Below are positions 27,231 to 35,283 of a stretch of 64,000 nucleotides of DNA, in pieces. The notes under the pieces are model-generated. The model worked only from the letters and a program-made list of their open reading frames with translations. It searched no databases and was not told where the DNA came from. Every line of letters starts with the position of its first letter. Positions within the stretch are counted from its first letter, which is position 1. The translations under genes and the position numbers were made by a program. This DNA is from Candidatus Pelagibacter communis (GTDB lineage Bacteria > Pseudomonadota > Alphaproteobacteria > Pelagibacterales > Pelagibacteraceae): positions 1 through 64,000 of the forward strand of contig NZ_CVSQ01000001.1 in NCBI RefSeq assembly GCF_001180165.1, written 5' to 3'.

Positions 27231-27845
27231 TTAATATTGTTGAGTTACAACAATTATTGCGGCAATAATTACTAAAACACTCGCAGAAATTGTATTAATT
27301 GTTTTTGGATTAGCAGTTATCCACTTTATTAATTTTTGTGCGAGCATTGCATAGCCAATCAAAGATAAAAAATCTAAAACTATGTAAGTTGTAATTAAAA
27401 TTACAAACTGAACCACTAAATTAGAATTAAAGTCTATAAATTGAGGAAAAATAAAAGGAAAAAACATCCAAGCCTTAGGACTTGTACCAGCAACTAAAAA
27501 ACCATCTCTAAAAAAAGATAAGTTACTTTTTTCTATTTCTCCATCGCTTGAAATACTTTTTGGTCGAGATTTATAAATATCATAAGCTAAATATAATAAA
27601 TAAATTATTCCGATCCATTTAAACGCATTAAGTATCATTGAGTTCTCTGAAAAAAAAGATCCAATGACAAAAATAACTAAAGTTGCTTGAATTAAATTTG
27701 CTGTAACATCACCTAAAGCAGACCATATACATTTTCCAACTCCATAATTCATTGAATAAGAGATAATTACAATCCTGGGAGTTCCGGGTGTAATAAATAA
27801 AAAAATAATTATCTGTAGATAAAGTATAAAATCTAGGGGGAGCAT
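27231..27845 (-). CDS. LysE/RhtB-family amino acid exporter
   Basis: A 204-residue membrane protein with five or six hydrophobic segments. The LysE/RhtB hallmark is present as FITPGTPRIVIISYSMNYG near residues 17-35, where the usual TPGPN is TPGTP, and the GTSPKAWMFFPFIFPQF block at the middle is family-typical. These proteins export lysine, homoserine, threonine or other amino acids. The ATG at 27845 follows directly on a terminator-like hairpin with a U run, with no room for a Shine-Dalgarno, so expression is likely controlled in the leader. It is divergent from the TIGR03643-type gene. Confidence 0.83.
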   Translation of the reverse strand: MLPLDFILYLQIIIFLFITPGTPRIVIISYSMNYGVGKCIWSALGDVTANLIQATLVIFVIGSFFSENSMILNAFKWIGIIYLLYLAYDIYKSRPKSISSDGEIEKSNLSFFRDGFLVAGTSPKAWMFFPFIFPQFIDFNSNLVVQFVILITTYIVLDFLSLIGYAMLAQKLIKWITANPKTINTISASVLVIIAAIIVVTQQY

Positions 27846-27900
27846 AAAAAAAGATAGTCCTTAAAAACCGGGAGCTAAAGATGGCTAAGAAGGACTATCT
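27846..27900 (-). promoter_or_regulatory. Terminator-like leader hairpin abutting the LysE-family start codon
   Basis: A perfect 11-base-pair stem, AGATAGTCCTT (27852-27862) with AAGGACTATCT (27890-27900), encloses a 27-base loop holding a second small complementarity (AGC/GCT). Read on the minus strand it is followed by six T and then at once by the ATG at 27845. On the plus strand no T run follows. It therefore looks like an attenuator or cis-acting RNA for the exporter; no known riboswitch class is recognised. Confidence 0.6.
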
Positions 27901-27962
27901 AATACATAATATCAGAGGCTAAAAAAAATGCATTAAATATTTTTTTCAAATATAAAGGATTT

Positions 27963-28259
27963 ATGAAAAAAAAAGGTCACAGGCCAATTACCAGAGTCAA
28001 AAATCCAGAGCCCAAAATGGACGATCCGGATTGGATCATTTGGGCAGCCTGGGCAGATAGGATCACTTTCGAGGAAATTGAAAAAAAAACAGGAAAGAAA
28101 GAGTCTGATGTAATTAAAATTATGCGAAGATCTCTAAAACCATCATCTTTCCGGTTATGGAGAAAAAGAGTAAACCAAAAAAGTATAAAACATCGAAAAA
28201 AATTTGAATATTCTAGAAAAGAAATAGCTAGTAAAATTAAGAAAGGTGACTATCTATAG
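27963..28259 (+). CDS. TIGR03643/DUF2805-family small protein
   Basis: A 98-residue basic protein. The block with DPDWIIWAAWADRITFEEIEKKTG (starting at residue 22) followed by VIKIMRRSLKPSSFRLWRKRV is the conserved core of the TIGR03643 family, whose function is not known to me. The helix with a following EIEKKTGKKESDV looks like a helix-turn-helix, so nucleic acid binding is possible. It ends three bases before the glutaredoxin gene and probably shares its transcript. Confidence 0.75.
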   Translation: MKKKGHRPITRVKNPEPKMDDPDWIIWAAWADRITFEEIEKKTGKKESDVIKIMRRSLKPSSFRLWRKRVNQKSIKHRKKFEYSRKEIASKIKKGDYL

Positions 28260-28262
28260 TTC

Positions 28263-28520
28263 ATGAAAAAAATTACCATGTATACAGGTCCGCTATGTAA
28301 TTATTGTGAGGCTGCAAAAAGATTATTAGCTAGAAATAATGCGCCTTATAATGAAATTGATATTTCAAAAGTTGATGGAGCAATGGATGAAATGATTAAA
28401 AAAGCTAATGGAAAAAGAACTATTCCACAAATTTTTTTTGATGACCAGCATATTGGTGGTTATGATGAAGTAAGAGCATTAGAAAAAGAAAATAAACTTC
28501 AAGATCTTTTAAATAATTAA
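28263..28520 (+). CDS. grxC: Glutaredoxin (GrxC-type, dithiol)
   Basis: An 85-residue glutaredoxin with active site CNYC (12-15), the glutathione-binding TIP motif in RTIPQIFF and GGYDEV near the end. Full length for the family and without a signal peptide, so cytosolic. It reduces disulfides and glutathionylated proteins. It lies downstream of the TIGR03643 gene. Its stop codon overlaps the end of the convergent DUF1479 gene by four bases. Confidence 0.92.
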   Translation: MKKITMYTGPLCNYCEAAKRLLARNNAPYNEIDISKVDGAMDEMIKKANGKRTIPQIFFDDQHIGGYDEVRALEKENKLQDLLNN

Positions 28521-29749
28521 TTCCATTCCTCTAAAGCTAATTGTTTCTTAGCTAAAGTGCTTAAATCTTTTAGTTTAACTCTATCTTTATATTTAATTTC
28601 ATAATCTTCAGCTGCAAAATCTGGTGGACTCTTTCCTTCTAAAAATTTTTTTGATTGTTTTACTGTATAATCCAAATTTTTTTTACAATATGGTGTTGCA
28701 CCAACGTAAACAACATTTGAATAATTTTTTCCTGAATGTTTGTCTTCAACGGCATGAACAACGTCTGGATGCCACCAAACAGTGTCACCTGGTTTCATTT
28801 TTGGAATTGAAACTAAACCTTTTAACAGTAATGAATGATAATCTTTGTTTACTGATAAAGCTCTACCAAGTTTTGATCCACACAATTCATTTTCTTCAAC
28901 ATCATCTAGTAATGCTCTGGTTAAAACATAAGCAATTCCTTTAGCAATAGGTATTAATTGTAAAGTTCCATCACTTGGTCCTTGCTCTGTTAAAGCAGTC
29001 CATCCTTGAAATGTTCTAAATACATGTGCAACCGCAGGTGACTCGAATTCTATTGTTCTATCTCTATACTTTGCATCAAATGGATTATATTTTTCAAAGT
29101 TGTCAGAAAAAATATCTCTATAAATTTTTTGATAATAACTGTCGGTCCATCTTTCAATTGATCCAGCATCACAATGAGGAGAAAGTCCCAAAGTATCATC
29201 CCCTGGCTCTCTTCTTCTTACTCTATCTGCATAAGATAATTCTTTATTTGGATCAAAAACTTTATATTCAGAGTTTTCATAAATCCAAAGATTATTTAGC
29301 CATTTTTTTACTTTAGCCATTTGCTCTGAGTGTCTAATTTCAATCTGTGCTCTTGACCAATAAAGACCATAAATTTGAGGTTTTGCAGACTGTAAGTCAC
29401 TAAAATATTTATCTAAATTAGATTTTTTTTTTTGATCCTCATAATAATTATTTTCATCGATGTATTTCTCTAATTTCTCATTCAAATTCTGTATCATTTT
29501 GTCATCAAAAACATCACGGATAATTACGCAGCCTCTTTTTTTAATATTTCTTATTTCTTGAATATTTTCCTGATCTATCTGATTAAAACTTATCTCAGGA
29601 ATTATAGATTTATTCTTTTTTTTAAGAGTTAAAATTTCATCTATTTCAGATTTTAAAAATTTTTCTATTTTATTGAAATTTTCTATGTAATTTTTTGAAA
29701 AATTTCTTAATTCTTTTTTTATTGTCTTTATATCAATATCTTCAAACAT
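28517..29749 (-). CDS. DUF1479-family protein (YbiU-like putative Fe(II) dioxygenase)
   Basis: A 410-residue protein of the DUF1479 family, which includes E. coli YbiU and has the fold of 2-oxoglutarate/Fe(II) oxygenases. Iron ligands are likely in SPHCDAGSIERW (HxD) and in WWHPDVVHAVED (distal His). The region KKRGCVIIRDVFDD is family-typical, as are the LTEQGPSDGTLQLIP and YVGATPYC stretches. No substrate is known. It follows msrB after five bases in a minus-strand operon. Confidence 0.8.
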   Translation of the reverse strand: MFEDIDIKTIKKELRNFSKNYIENFNKIEKFLKSEIDEILTLKKKNKSIIPEISFNQIDQENIQEIRNIKKRGCVIIRDVFDDKMIQNLNEKLEKYIDENNYYEDQKKKSNLDKYFSDLQSAKPQIYGLYWSRAQIEIRHSEQMAKVKKWLNNLWIYENSEYKVFDPNKELSYADRVRRREPGDDTLGLSPHCDAGSIERWTDSYYQKIYRDIFSDNFEKYNPFDAKYRDRTIEFESPAVAHVFRTFQGWTALTEQGPSDGTLQLIPIAKGIAYVLTRALLDDVEENELCGSKLGRALSVNKDYHSLLLKGLVSIPKMKPGDTVWWHPDVVHAVEDKHSGKNYSNVVYVGATPYCKKNLDYTVKQSKKFLEGKSPPDFAAEDYEIKYKDRVKLKDLSTLAKKQLALEEWN

Positions 29750-29754
29750 TAAAT

Positions 29755-30129
29755 TTAGCTCTTTGGTTTAAAAACTAAACATACTCCGTTATTGCAAAAT
29801 CTCTTTCCAGTTGGTTTAGGACCATCATCAAATATATGACCATGATGTCCGCCACATTTTTTACAATGATATTCGGTTCTTGCATAACCTAAATAGTGAT
29901 CTGTTTTTGTTTCAAACACATCTGGTAGAGACTCATAAAAAGAAGGCCAACCTGATCCACTCTCATATTTCGTTTTCGAGTCAAATAATTTTTCTCCACA
30001 ATTTGCACAATGAAAACTTCCTTCCCTTTTTTCATAATTTAACTCACTTGATCCTGCACGCTCAGTCCCCTCTTCGAATAAAATTAATTTTTGTTCTGCA
30101 GTTAAATTTGGATTTATTTTTTTTGTCAT
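29755..30129 (-). CDS. msrB: Peptide-methionine (R)-S-oxide reductase
   Basis: A 124-residue MsrB with both zinc CxxC pairs (C41/C44 and C89/C92), the GSGWPSF substrate loop (58-64) and the catalytic Cys in KRFCNNG (C112). It repairs methionine-R-sulfoxide in proteins using thioredoxin. There is no signal peptide, so it acts in the cytosol. Its start overlaps the end of the upstream deacetylase-like gene by four bases. An msrA gene is not in the window. Confidence 0.93.
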   Translation of the reverse strand: MTKKINPNLTAEQKLILFEEGTERAGSSELNYEKREGSFHCANCGEKLFDSKTKYESGSGWPSFYESLPDVFETKTDHYLGYARTEYHCKKCGGHHGHIFDDGPKPTGKRFCNNGVCLVFKPKS

Positions 30130-31025
30130 GATCCTATATATTTAGCACAAGATTGATGTAACAATGAATGTAATTCAACAAGTTTATTGAAATCCTTGTT
30201 GTAACCACCACCCAAAACTCCACAAAATGGTATCCGTCTAGAAAAAAAGTTTTCTACCACAAGCTCATCTCTAAGTTTTATTCCCTCGTCAGAGATTTTT
30301 AATTTACCCAATCTATCATTAAAATGAATATCAACACCTGCTATATAAAAAATAAAATCAAAATTTTCTTGATTTAGCTCTTTTAAATAATGTTTAAGTG
30401 TTTTGATATAAGCGTCATCTTCTAAGTTATCCTCAAGTTCTACATCTAAATCACTATTTGATTTTTTAGCAGGATAATTAGTTTTGGAATGCATGCTGAA
30501 TGTAAAAACACTTCTGTTGTCTCTAAAGATTTCTGAATTGCCATTACCTTGGTGAACATCTAGATCAACAATCAAAATTCTATTTGCTAGACCTCTATTA
30601 AGTAAATAATGTGCTGCAACTGCAACGTCATTAAACACACAATAACCTGCACCTCCGTCATAACTTGCGTGGTGACTACCTCCTGCTGTATTACATGAAA
30701 TACCATAATTTATTGCAAGTTTAGATGCGAGAACAGTTCCGCCTGTAGCAACTAAGGATCTTTGCACAACACTATCTACAAGTGGAAATCCAATTTTTTT
30801 TACTCCTTCTTTGCTTAAAGTTTTATTTTTAATATCCAATATATAATTTTTTGAATGTGCGTAGCTTAATGTTTCAAATGAACAGGCTGAAGGTTTATGA
30901 AATTTACTTACTATTTTGTTTTGAGTTAAGTAGTTTGCTAACTCTCCAAATTTATTAATTGGAAATTTATGATCATCGCCAATTTTGGCAAAATAATCCT
31001 CATGATTAACAACAGGGAGATCCAT
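30126..31025 (-). CDS. Histone deacetylase superfamily protein (acetoin-utilisation/HDAC-like)
   Basis: A 299-residue zinc hydrolase of the arginase/deacetylase fold. The His pair is in GGSHHASYDGG (H118, H119), the zinc ligands in VDLDVHQGNG (D156, H158), and the second Asp follows in IAGVDIHFND. Start ATG 31025 lies two bases past the stop of the upstream dehydrogenase; earlier in-frame starts would run into that gene. It most resembles bacterial class IV-like deacetylases. The substrate may be an acetylated amine or protein lysine; the operon gives no clear hint. Confidence 0.82.
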   Translation of the reverse strand: MDLPVVNHEDYFAKIGDDHKFPINKFGELANYLTQNKIVSKFHKPSACSFETLSYAHSKNYILDIKNKTLSKEGVKKIGFPLVDSVVQRSLVATGGTVLASKLAINYGISCNTAGGSHHASYDGGAGYCVFNDVAVAAHYLLNRGLANRILIVDLDVHQGNGNSEIFRDNRSVFTFSMHSKTNYPAKKSNSDLDVELEDNLEDDAYIKTLKHYLKELNQENFDFIFYIAGVDIHFNDRLGKLKISDEGIKLRDELVVENFFSRRIPFCGVLGGGYNKDFNKLVELHSLLHQSCAKYIGS

Positions 31026-31027
31026 TT

Positions 31028-31978
31028 TTACTCTAGAACTCTGATAGGCTTTCCATTTACACAAGCCTCTAGTCCTTCAATCATTTGGTTATAAAAAATG
31101 CTATAATTTTCAGCTGTTACATAACCTATGTGCGGAGTAAGCAATGCATTTGGTAAAAATCGAAGTTTGTTATTCTCTGGTAAGGGTTCTTTGTCATAAA
31201 CATCTATTCCAGCTCCTGCAATTACATTCGTTGACAATGCAATAATTAAGTCATCTTCATTAACAATAGGTCCTCTAGAAGTATTAATCAAAAATGCTGT
31301 TTTTTTCATTTTATCAAATTCTTTTATGGTAATACAGTCTTTGTATCTTTCACCTCCTTGAACGTGAATTGAAAGTACATCAGAGTTTGTAATTAAGTCA
31401 TCTTTGCTACAAGGGAGTACGTCTAATTCTTTACACTTATCTAAGCTCAAGTTTTCACTCCAGGCCATTACTTGCATTCCAAATGCTTTTCCAATTTTTG
31501 CAACTTCTGTACCTACTCTGCCTAGACCAATTAAGCCTAGGATTTTTCCTTTTAATTCTACTCCGATTGTAGTTTGCCAATACCCTTGATACATATTGTC
31601 AAACTCCTCTTTAAAATTTCTAGCCAAGCCAAGAATTAATGCCCAAGTTAATTCAGGTGTTGGGTTTAAATTTATATCTGTACCACAAACTGTAATTTTT
31701 CTTTTCTTTGCAGCTTCTAAATCAATAGATCTATTACGTAATCCACTTGTGATTACAAATTTTAAATCATTTAAATTGTCAATTAAATTTTTTGTGATTG
31801 GAGTTCTTTCTCTCATTATTAGTAAAGCTTCAAAATTAGCTAACTGATCAATTGCATCTGCTTCATCTAAAAAAGGTTCGCTAAAAATCTTAAACTCATA
31901 TTTCCCAGATAGTTTTTCTAAATCTACAAACTGTTGGGCAACGTTTTGGTAATCATCTAATATAGCAACTTTAAGCAT
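31028..31978 (-). CDS. D-2-hydroxyacid dehydrogenase family protein
   Basis: A 316-residue protein of the D-isomer 2-hydroxyacid dehydrogenase family (SerA-like catalytic core without ACT domain). The dinucleotide motif is GLIGLGRVGTE near residues 146-156, the catalytic Arg is in INTSRGPIVNE, and the acid/His segment ends in TPHIGYVT. It reduces 2-oxoacids or oxidises D-2-hydroxyacids; specificity is unknown. It overlaps the exporter upstream by eight bases. Confidence 0.85.
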   Translation of the reverse strand: MLKVAILDDYQNVAQQFVDLEKLSGKYEFKIFSEPFLDEADAIDQLANFEALLIMRERTPITKNLIDNLNDLKFVITSGLRNRSIDLEAAKKRKITVCGTDINLNPTPELTWALILGLARNFKEEFDNMYQGYWQTTIGVELKGKILGLIGLGRVGTEVAKIGKAFGMQVMAWSENLSLDKCKELDVLPCSKDDLITNSDVLSIHVQGGERYKDCITIKEFDKMKKTAFLINTSRGPIVNEDDLIIALSTNVIAGAGIDVYDKEPLPENNKLRFLPNALLTPHIGYVTAENYSIFYNQMIEGLEACVNGKPIRVLE

Positions 31979-32873
31979 TTTTAACTTTCTTATTTGATAA
32001 CAATATTCCTGTAATAATAAAACAAGCGCCTAAAATATGATAAAACATAAATTTTTCACTAAAAAAAATCATCGCCATTATTGCGCTTAAAATTGGCATT
32101 AGGTGTAAAAAAACACCAGAACGATTAGCACCAATCATAGATATTCCTTTTATCCATAAAATAAAAGATGCCAAACCTGGAAACAAAACTACATAAGATA
32201 AAATTAAAATAAAAGGTAATTCTAAATTAATCCTAAAGCCAATTTGATATTCTATAAAATAAACTGGTATCAAAAATATTAAACCAAAAGTAATTACTAC
32301 TTGAAGTAATGATATTTGAGTTAACTCATATTGTTTTCCCTTTAACAATGTTGAATATAATGCCCATGAAAACATTGCTATCACCATTGTAATATCACCT
32401 TTATTGAAATCTAAATTTTTTAATATTTCCAAATTTGCTTTTGTAATAATCATAACTACACCAGCAAAAGAAAAGACTACCCCTATAATTTGAAAAATAT
32501 TTGTCTTTTCAATTTTTAAAATTGAAGAAAACAACATAATCATCACAGGTATAGTTGAAATCATTAAAACTCCACTAATCACCTGAGTAAAATTTAATGA
32601 ATAATAAACAATTGAATTAAAAACTGTAATACTAGTAACTCCCAAAACAATAAAAAGTTTATAGTTTTTAATTATATAGTTTCTTTTCTCTAATATTTCA
32701 GGAATTGTAAAAGGTGCTAAAATTAACCAAGCAAAAAGCCATCGATAAAAATTTAATGAAAAAGGAGGAACTTCATAAAAACTTGCAAGTTTACCTACTA
32801 CAAAATTTCCTGCCCAAAAAGTTACTGTTAAAAATAGATATAAATAAGCTAAAAAATTATTATCTTTAGTCAC
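31971..32873 (-). CDS. EamA/DMT-family transporter
   Basis: A 300-residue ten-span membrane protein with two EamA halves; WAGNFVVGKLA near residues 20-30 and GANRSGVFLHLMPILSAIMA in the second half are characteristic. It is the third EamA protein of the window. It starts on the base before the stop of the upstream amino acid oxidase and overlaps the next dehydrogenase gene, so one transcript carries oxidase, exporter and dehydrogenase. Export of an oxoacid or amino acid is plausible but unproven. Confidence 0.83.
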   Translation of the reverse strand: MTKDNNFLAYLYLFLTVTFWAGNFVVGKLASFYEVPPFSLNFYRWLFAWLILAPFTIPEILEKRNYIIKNYKLFIVLGVTSITVFNSIVYYSLNFTQVISGVLMISTIPVMIMLFSSILKIEKTNIFQIIGVVFSFAGVVMIITKANLEILKNLDFNKGDITMVIAMFSWALYSTLLKGKQYELTQISLLQVVITFGLIFLIPVYFIEYQIGFRINLELPFILILSYVVLFPGLASFILWIKGISMIGANRSGVFLHLMPILSAIMAMIFFSEKFMFYHILGACFIITGILLSNKKVKNA

Positions 32874-34115
32874 TTAACTAAATCTAAGCGAACTATAAGG
32901 TTTTAAATCTAAATTTGTATTTTCGTTCGCTATCATCCCTGAAACAATCTTTCCAGAAATTGGACCTAAAGTCCATCCTAAATGATGATGCCCAAAACAA
33001 TAATAAATATTTTTGTAATTTTTTGATGGCCCCATAACAGGTAAAAAATCTGGTAAAGTTGGTCTAAAACCTAGCCACTCATCCTCATGTTCAGGTAAAT
33101 CACCAAGCATATATTTTGCATTATTTATCAAATTTTTAACTCTTGATTTAGATAATGGATTATCTAATCCACCAAATTCTACAGTTCCAACAACTCTTAA
33201 ACCTTGTTCCATCGGTGTAATTCCGAATCCACGGTTGGAAAATATGACGGGTCTACTTAATAAATGATCACAATTTTTAAAATGAACATGATATCCACGC
33301 TCTGTATCTAAAGGAATTCTTTCACCAAGATTATCTGTTAATTTTTTTGAAAAAGCTCCACAAGCTATTACTGCTTTATCAAAAACATAACTTTGAGTTT
33401 CAGTTTTAAAAACTGGTTTTTCTTCATCAAAACTAATATCTTTAATATTTACTTTGTTAAATTTTCCACCTTTTTGCAAAAATAAATCAAATAGTTTTAA
33501 AAGAATTCTTTTCGGATTTCTTGCATGTCTTGCATAAGGATAATATACGCCAGCATGGTAAAATGGTTTAATATGTGGTTCAAGATCGTGTATTTCGGCT
33601 TTAGTGACCAATTGTTGTTCAACACCTAATTCATCTCTAACTTTAATTTCTAATTCTCTACTTTTTAAATCTTTATCATTCCAGATATAAAGAATTCCTT
33701 TGTTTTCAACCAAACCTTCTAAGTCTATCTCTTCAAATAATTCATCATATGCAGGTAAAGCTAGATCTAAAATTTGGTGCATATTTTTAGCAGTATGCAT
33801 CATCTTAGTTTTGGTAGTATTCATAATAAATTTTATAAACCATGGAATCATTTTAGGTACATAATTCCATTTTAAAGCAAGGGGACCTGTGGAACTGAGT
33901 AACATAGCTGGGACGTCCGCTAAAACATCAGTTCTATTTAAAGAAAGAGATGCATAAGGTGAAAAGTGACCTGCATTACCATAAGAGGCGGCTTGGCTAC
34001 CAGGGTTGTCTCTGTCAAAGATAGTTACATTGAAACCTTTTTTTTGAAGAAACAATGCGTTAGATACACCTTGAATTCCTGCTCCAACTATTCCTACTTT
34101 AAGATTTTTATTCAT
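32874..34115 (-). CDS. FAD-dependent D-amino acid dehydrogenase-like oxidoreductase (DadA family)
   Basis: A 413-residue flavoprotein with the N-terminal FAD motif VGIVGAGIQG followed by DRDNPGSQAASYGNAGH, and C-terminal YYCFGHHHLGWTLGP, the DadA layout. ATG 34115 is preferred to an in-frame TTG five codons upstream. Family members oxidise D-amino acids, glycine or N-methylated amino acids to oxo acids and pass electrons to the membrane chain. As first gene of an operon with an exporter and a D-hydroxyacid dehydrogenase it suggests processing of D-amino acids to oxoacids and hydroxyacids. Confidence 0.83.
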   Translation of the reverse strand: MNKNLKVGIVGAGIQGVSNALFLQKKGFNVTIFDRDNPGSQAASYGNAGHFSPYASLSLNRTDVLADVPAMLLSSTGPLALKWNYVPKMIPWFIKFIMNTTKTKMMHTAKNMHQILDLALPAYDELFEEIDLEGLVENKGILYIWNDKDLKSRELEIKVRDELGVEQQLVTKAEIHDLEPHIKPFYHAGVYYPYARHARNPKRILLKLFDLFLQKGGKFNKVNIKDISFDEEKPVFKTETQSYVFDKAVIACGAFSKKLTDNLGERIPLDTERGYHVHFKNCDHLLSRPVIFSNRGFGITPMEQGLRVVGTVEFGGLDNPLSKSRVKNLINNAKYMLGDLPEHEDEWLGFRPTLPDFLPVMGPSKNYKNIYYCFGHHHLGWTLGPISGKIVSGMIANENTNLDLKPYSSLRFS

Positions 34116-34158
34116 AAGATTGTTATACAAGTAAAAATTAATTTATCAGAGTGACAAA

Positions 34159-35283
34159 TTATGCAATCATTTGTTTATGATTGATTTTAGCACTCAAAAC
34201 TATACCAAAGCCAATCATTGTAGCCAACATTGAAGAACCTCCATACGACATGATAGGTAATGGAGAGCCAACTATAGGTAGTAGACCCAAAACCATAGAT
34301 AAGTTTACAACAATATAAATAAATATCGCAAAAGCATAACCAAAACAAAAGAGTCTAGCAAAATTACTTCTCGAAATTGCTCCTATTCTTACAATTCTAA
34401 AAATTATTATTGAGTATAATATTAATAGACCAACTGAGCCTATAAAACCAAACTCTTCTGAAAATAAAGTAAATATAAAATCTGTATGTTTTTCAGGTAA
34501 AAAATCTAAGTAGCTCTGAGTTCCTTTTAAAAAACCTTTTCCATTAAGGCCACCTGAGCCAATAGCTATTTTTGACTGTATAATTTGATATCCAGCACCC
34601 AATGGATCTCTATCTGGATCTAAAAAAGTTAATATTCTTAGTTTTTGATATGGTTTAAGAAATGAGATTATAAATGGGAGCGAAATTAAGAAAGTAATAA
34701 ATGAATATATAAAATATTTAATTTTCATCCCTCCTAACCACAAAATAATTAATCCACTTAAAGCAATTAATATTGAAGTGCCAAGATCAGGTTGAGAAAT
34801 TACAAAAATTATTGGAATTATTATAATCGATAACACAACAGTTATACTGGTAAATGAATTAACATTTTCTATTTTTATTCTATGAAAATATTTTGCAAGA
34901 CACATTATGATTGCTACTTTCATAAGTTCTGAAGGTTGCAAAACAAATAAATAAAGGTCCATCCATCTTTGTGAACCAGAAGACTTTAATCCAAAAAATG
35001 AAACATAAATTAATAAAAGTATTACTATAAAATAGATTATATAAGAAAAATTATGCCAAAACTTTATATTAAATAAAGCCACAAAAATCATTAAAGGAAA
35101 AAAAACTACAAGTTTTACAAAATGATTTTTAGTATGAAAAAGTATTTCACCTCCATCTGTAGAATACATAACAAAAACACTTAATACAGAAAGAAGGATG
35201 ATAGAAATCAACAATATATAGTCTAAGTTTTTTATTTTTTGAAATAATGTAATCTCATTACTCAATCTATCGTGTTGAAACAT
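34159..35283 (-). CDS. rodA: Peptidoglycan glycosyltransferase RodA
   Basis: A 374-residue SEDS-family protein with about ten membrane segments. Family motifs are GSQRWMDL (residues 106-113), VISQPDLGTS, LPEKHTDFIFTLFSEEFGFIG and the C-terminal PLPIMSYGGSSML. RodA polymerises glycan strands during elongation together with PBP2, whose gene lies directly upstream with no gap. It is the last gene of the mre/mrd cluster. Confidence 0.95.
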   Translation of the reverse strand: MFQHDRLSNEITLFQKIKNLDYILLISIILLSVLSVFVMYSTDGGEILFHTKNHFVKLVVFFPLMIFVALFNIKFWHNFSYIIYFIVILLLIYVSFFGLKSSGSQRWMDLYLFVLQPSELMKVAIIMCLAKYFHRIKIENVNSFTSITVVLSIIIIPIIFVISQPDLGTSILIALSGLIILWLGGMKIKYFIYSFITFLISLPFIISFLKPYQKLRILTFLDPDRDPLGAGYQIIQSKIAIGSGGLNGKGFLKGTQSYLDFLPEKHTDFIFTLFSEEFGFIGSVGLLILYSIIIFRIVRIGAISRSNFARLFCFGYAFAIFIYIVVNLSMVLGLLPIVGSPLPIMSYGGSSMLATMIGFGIVLSAKINHKQMIA

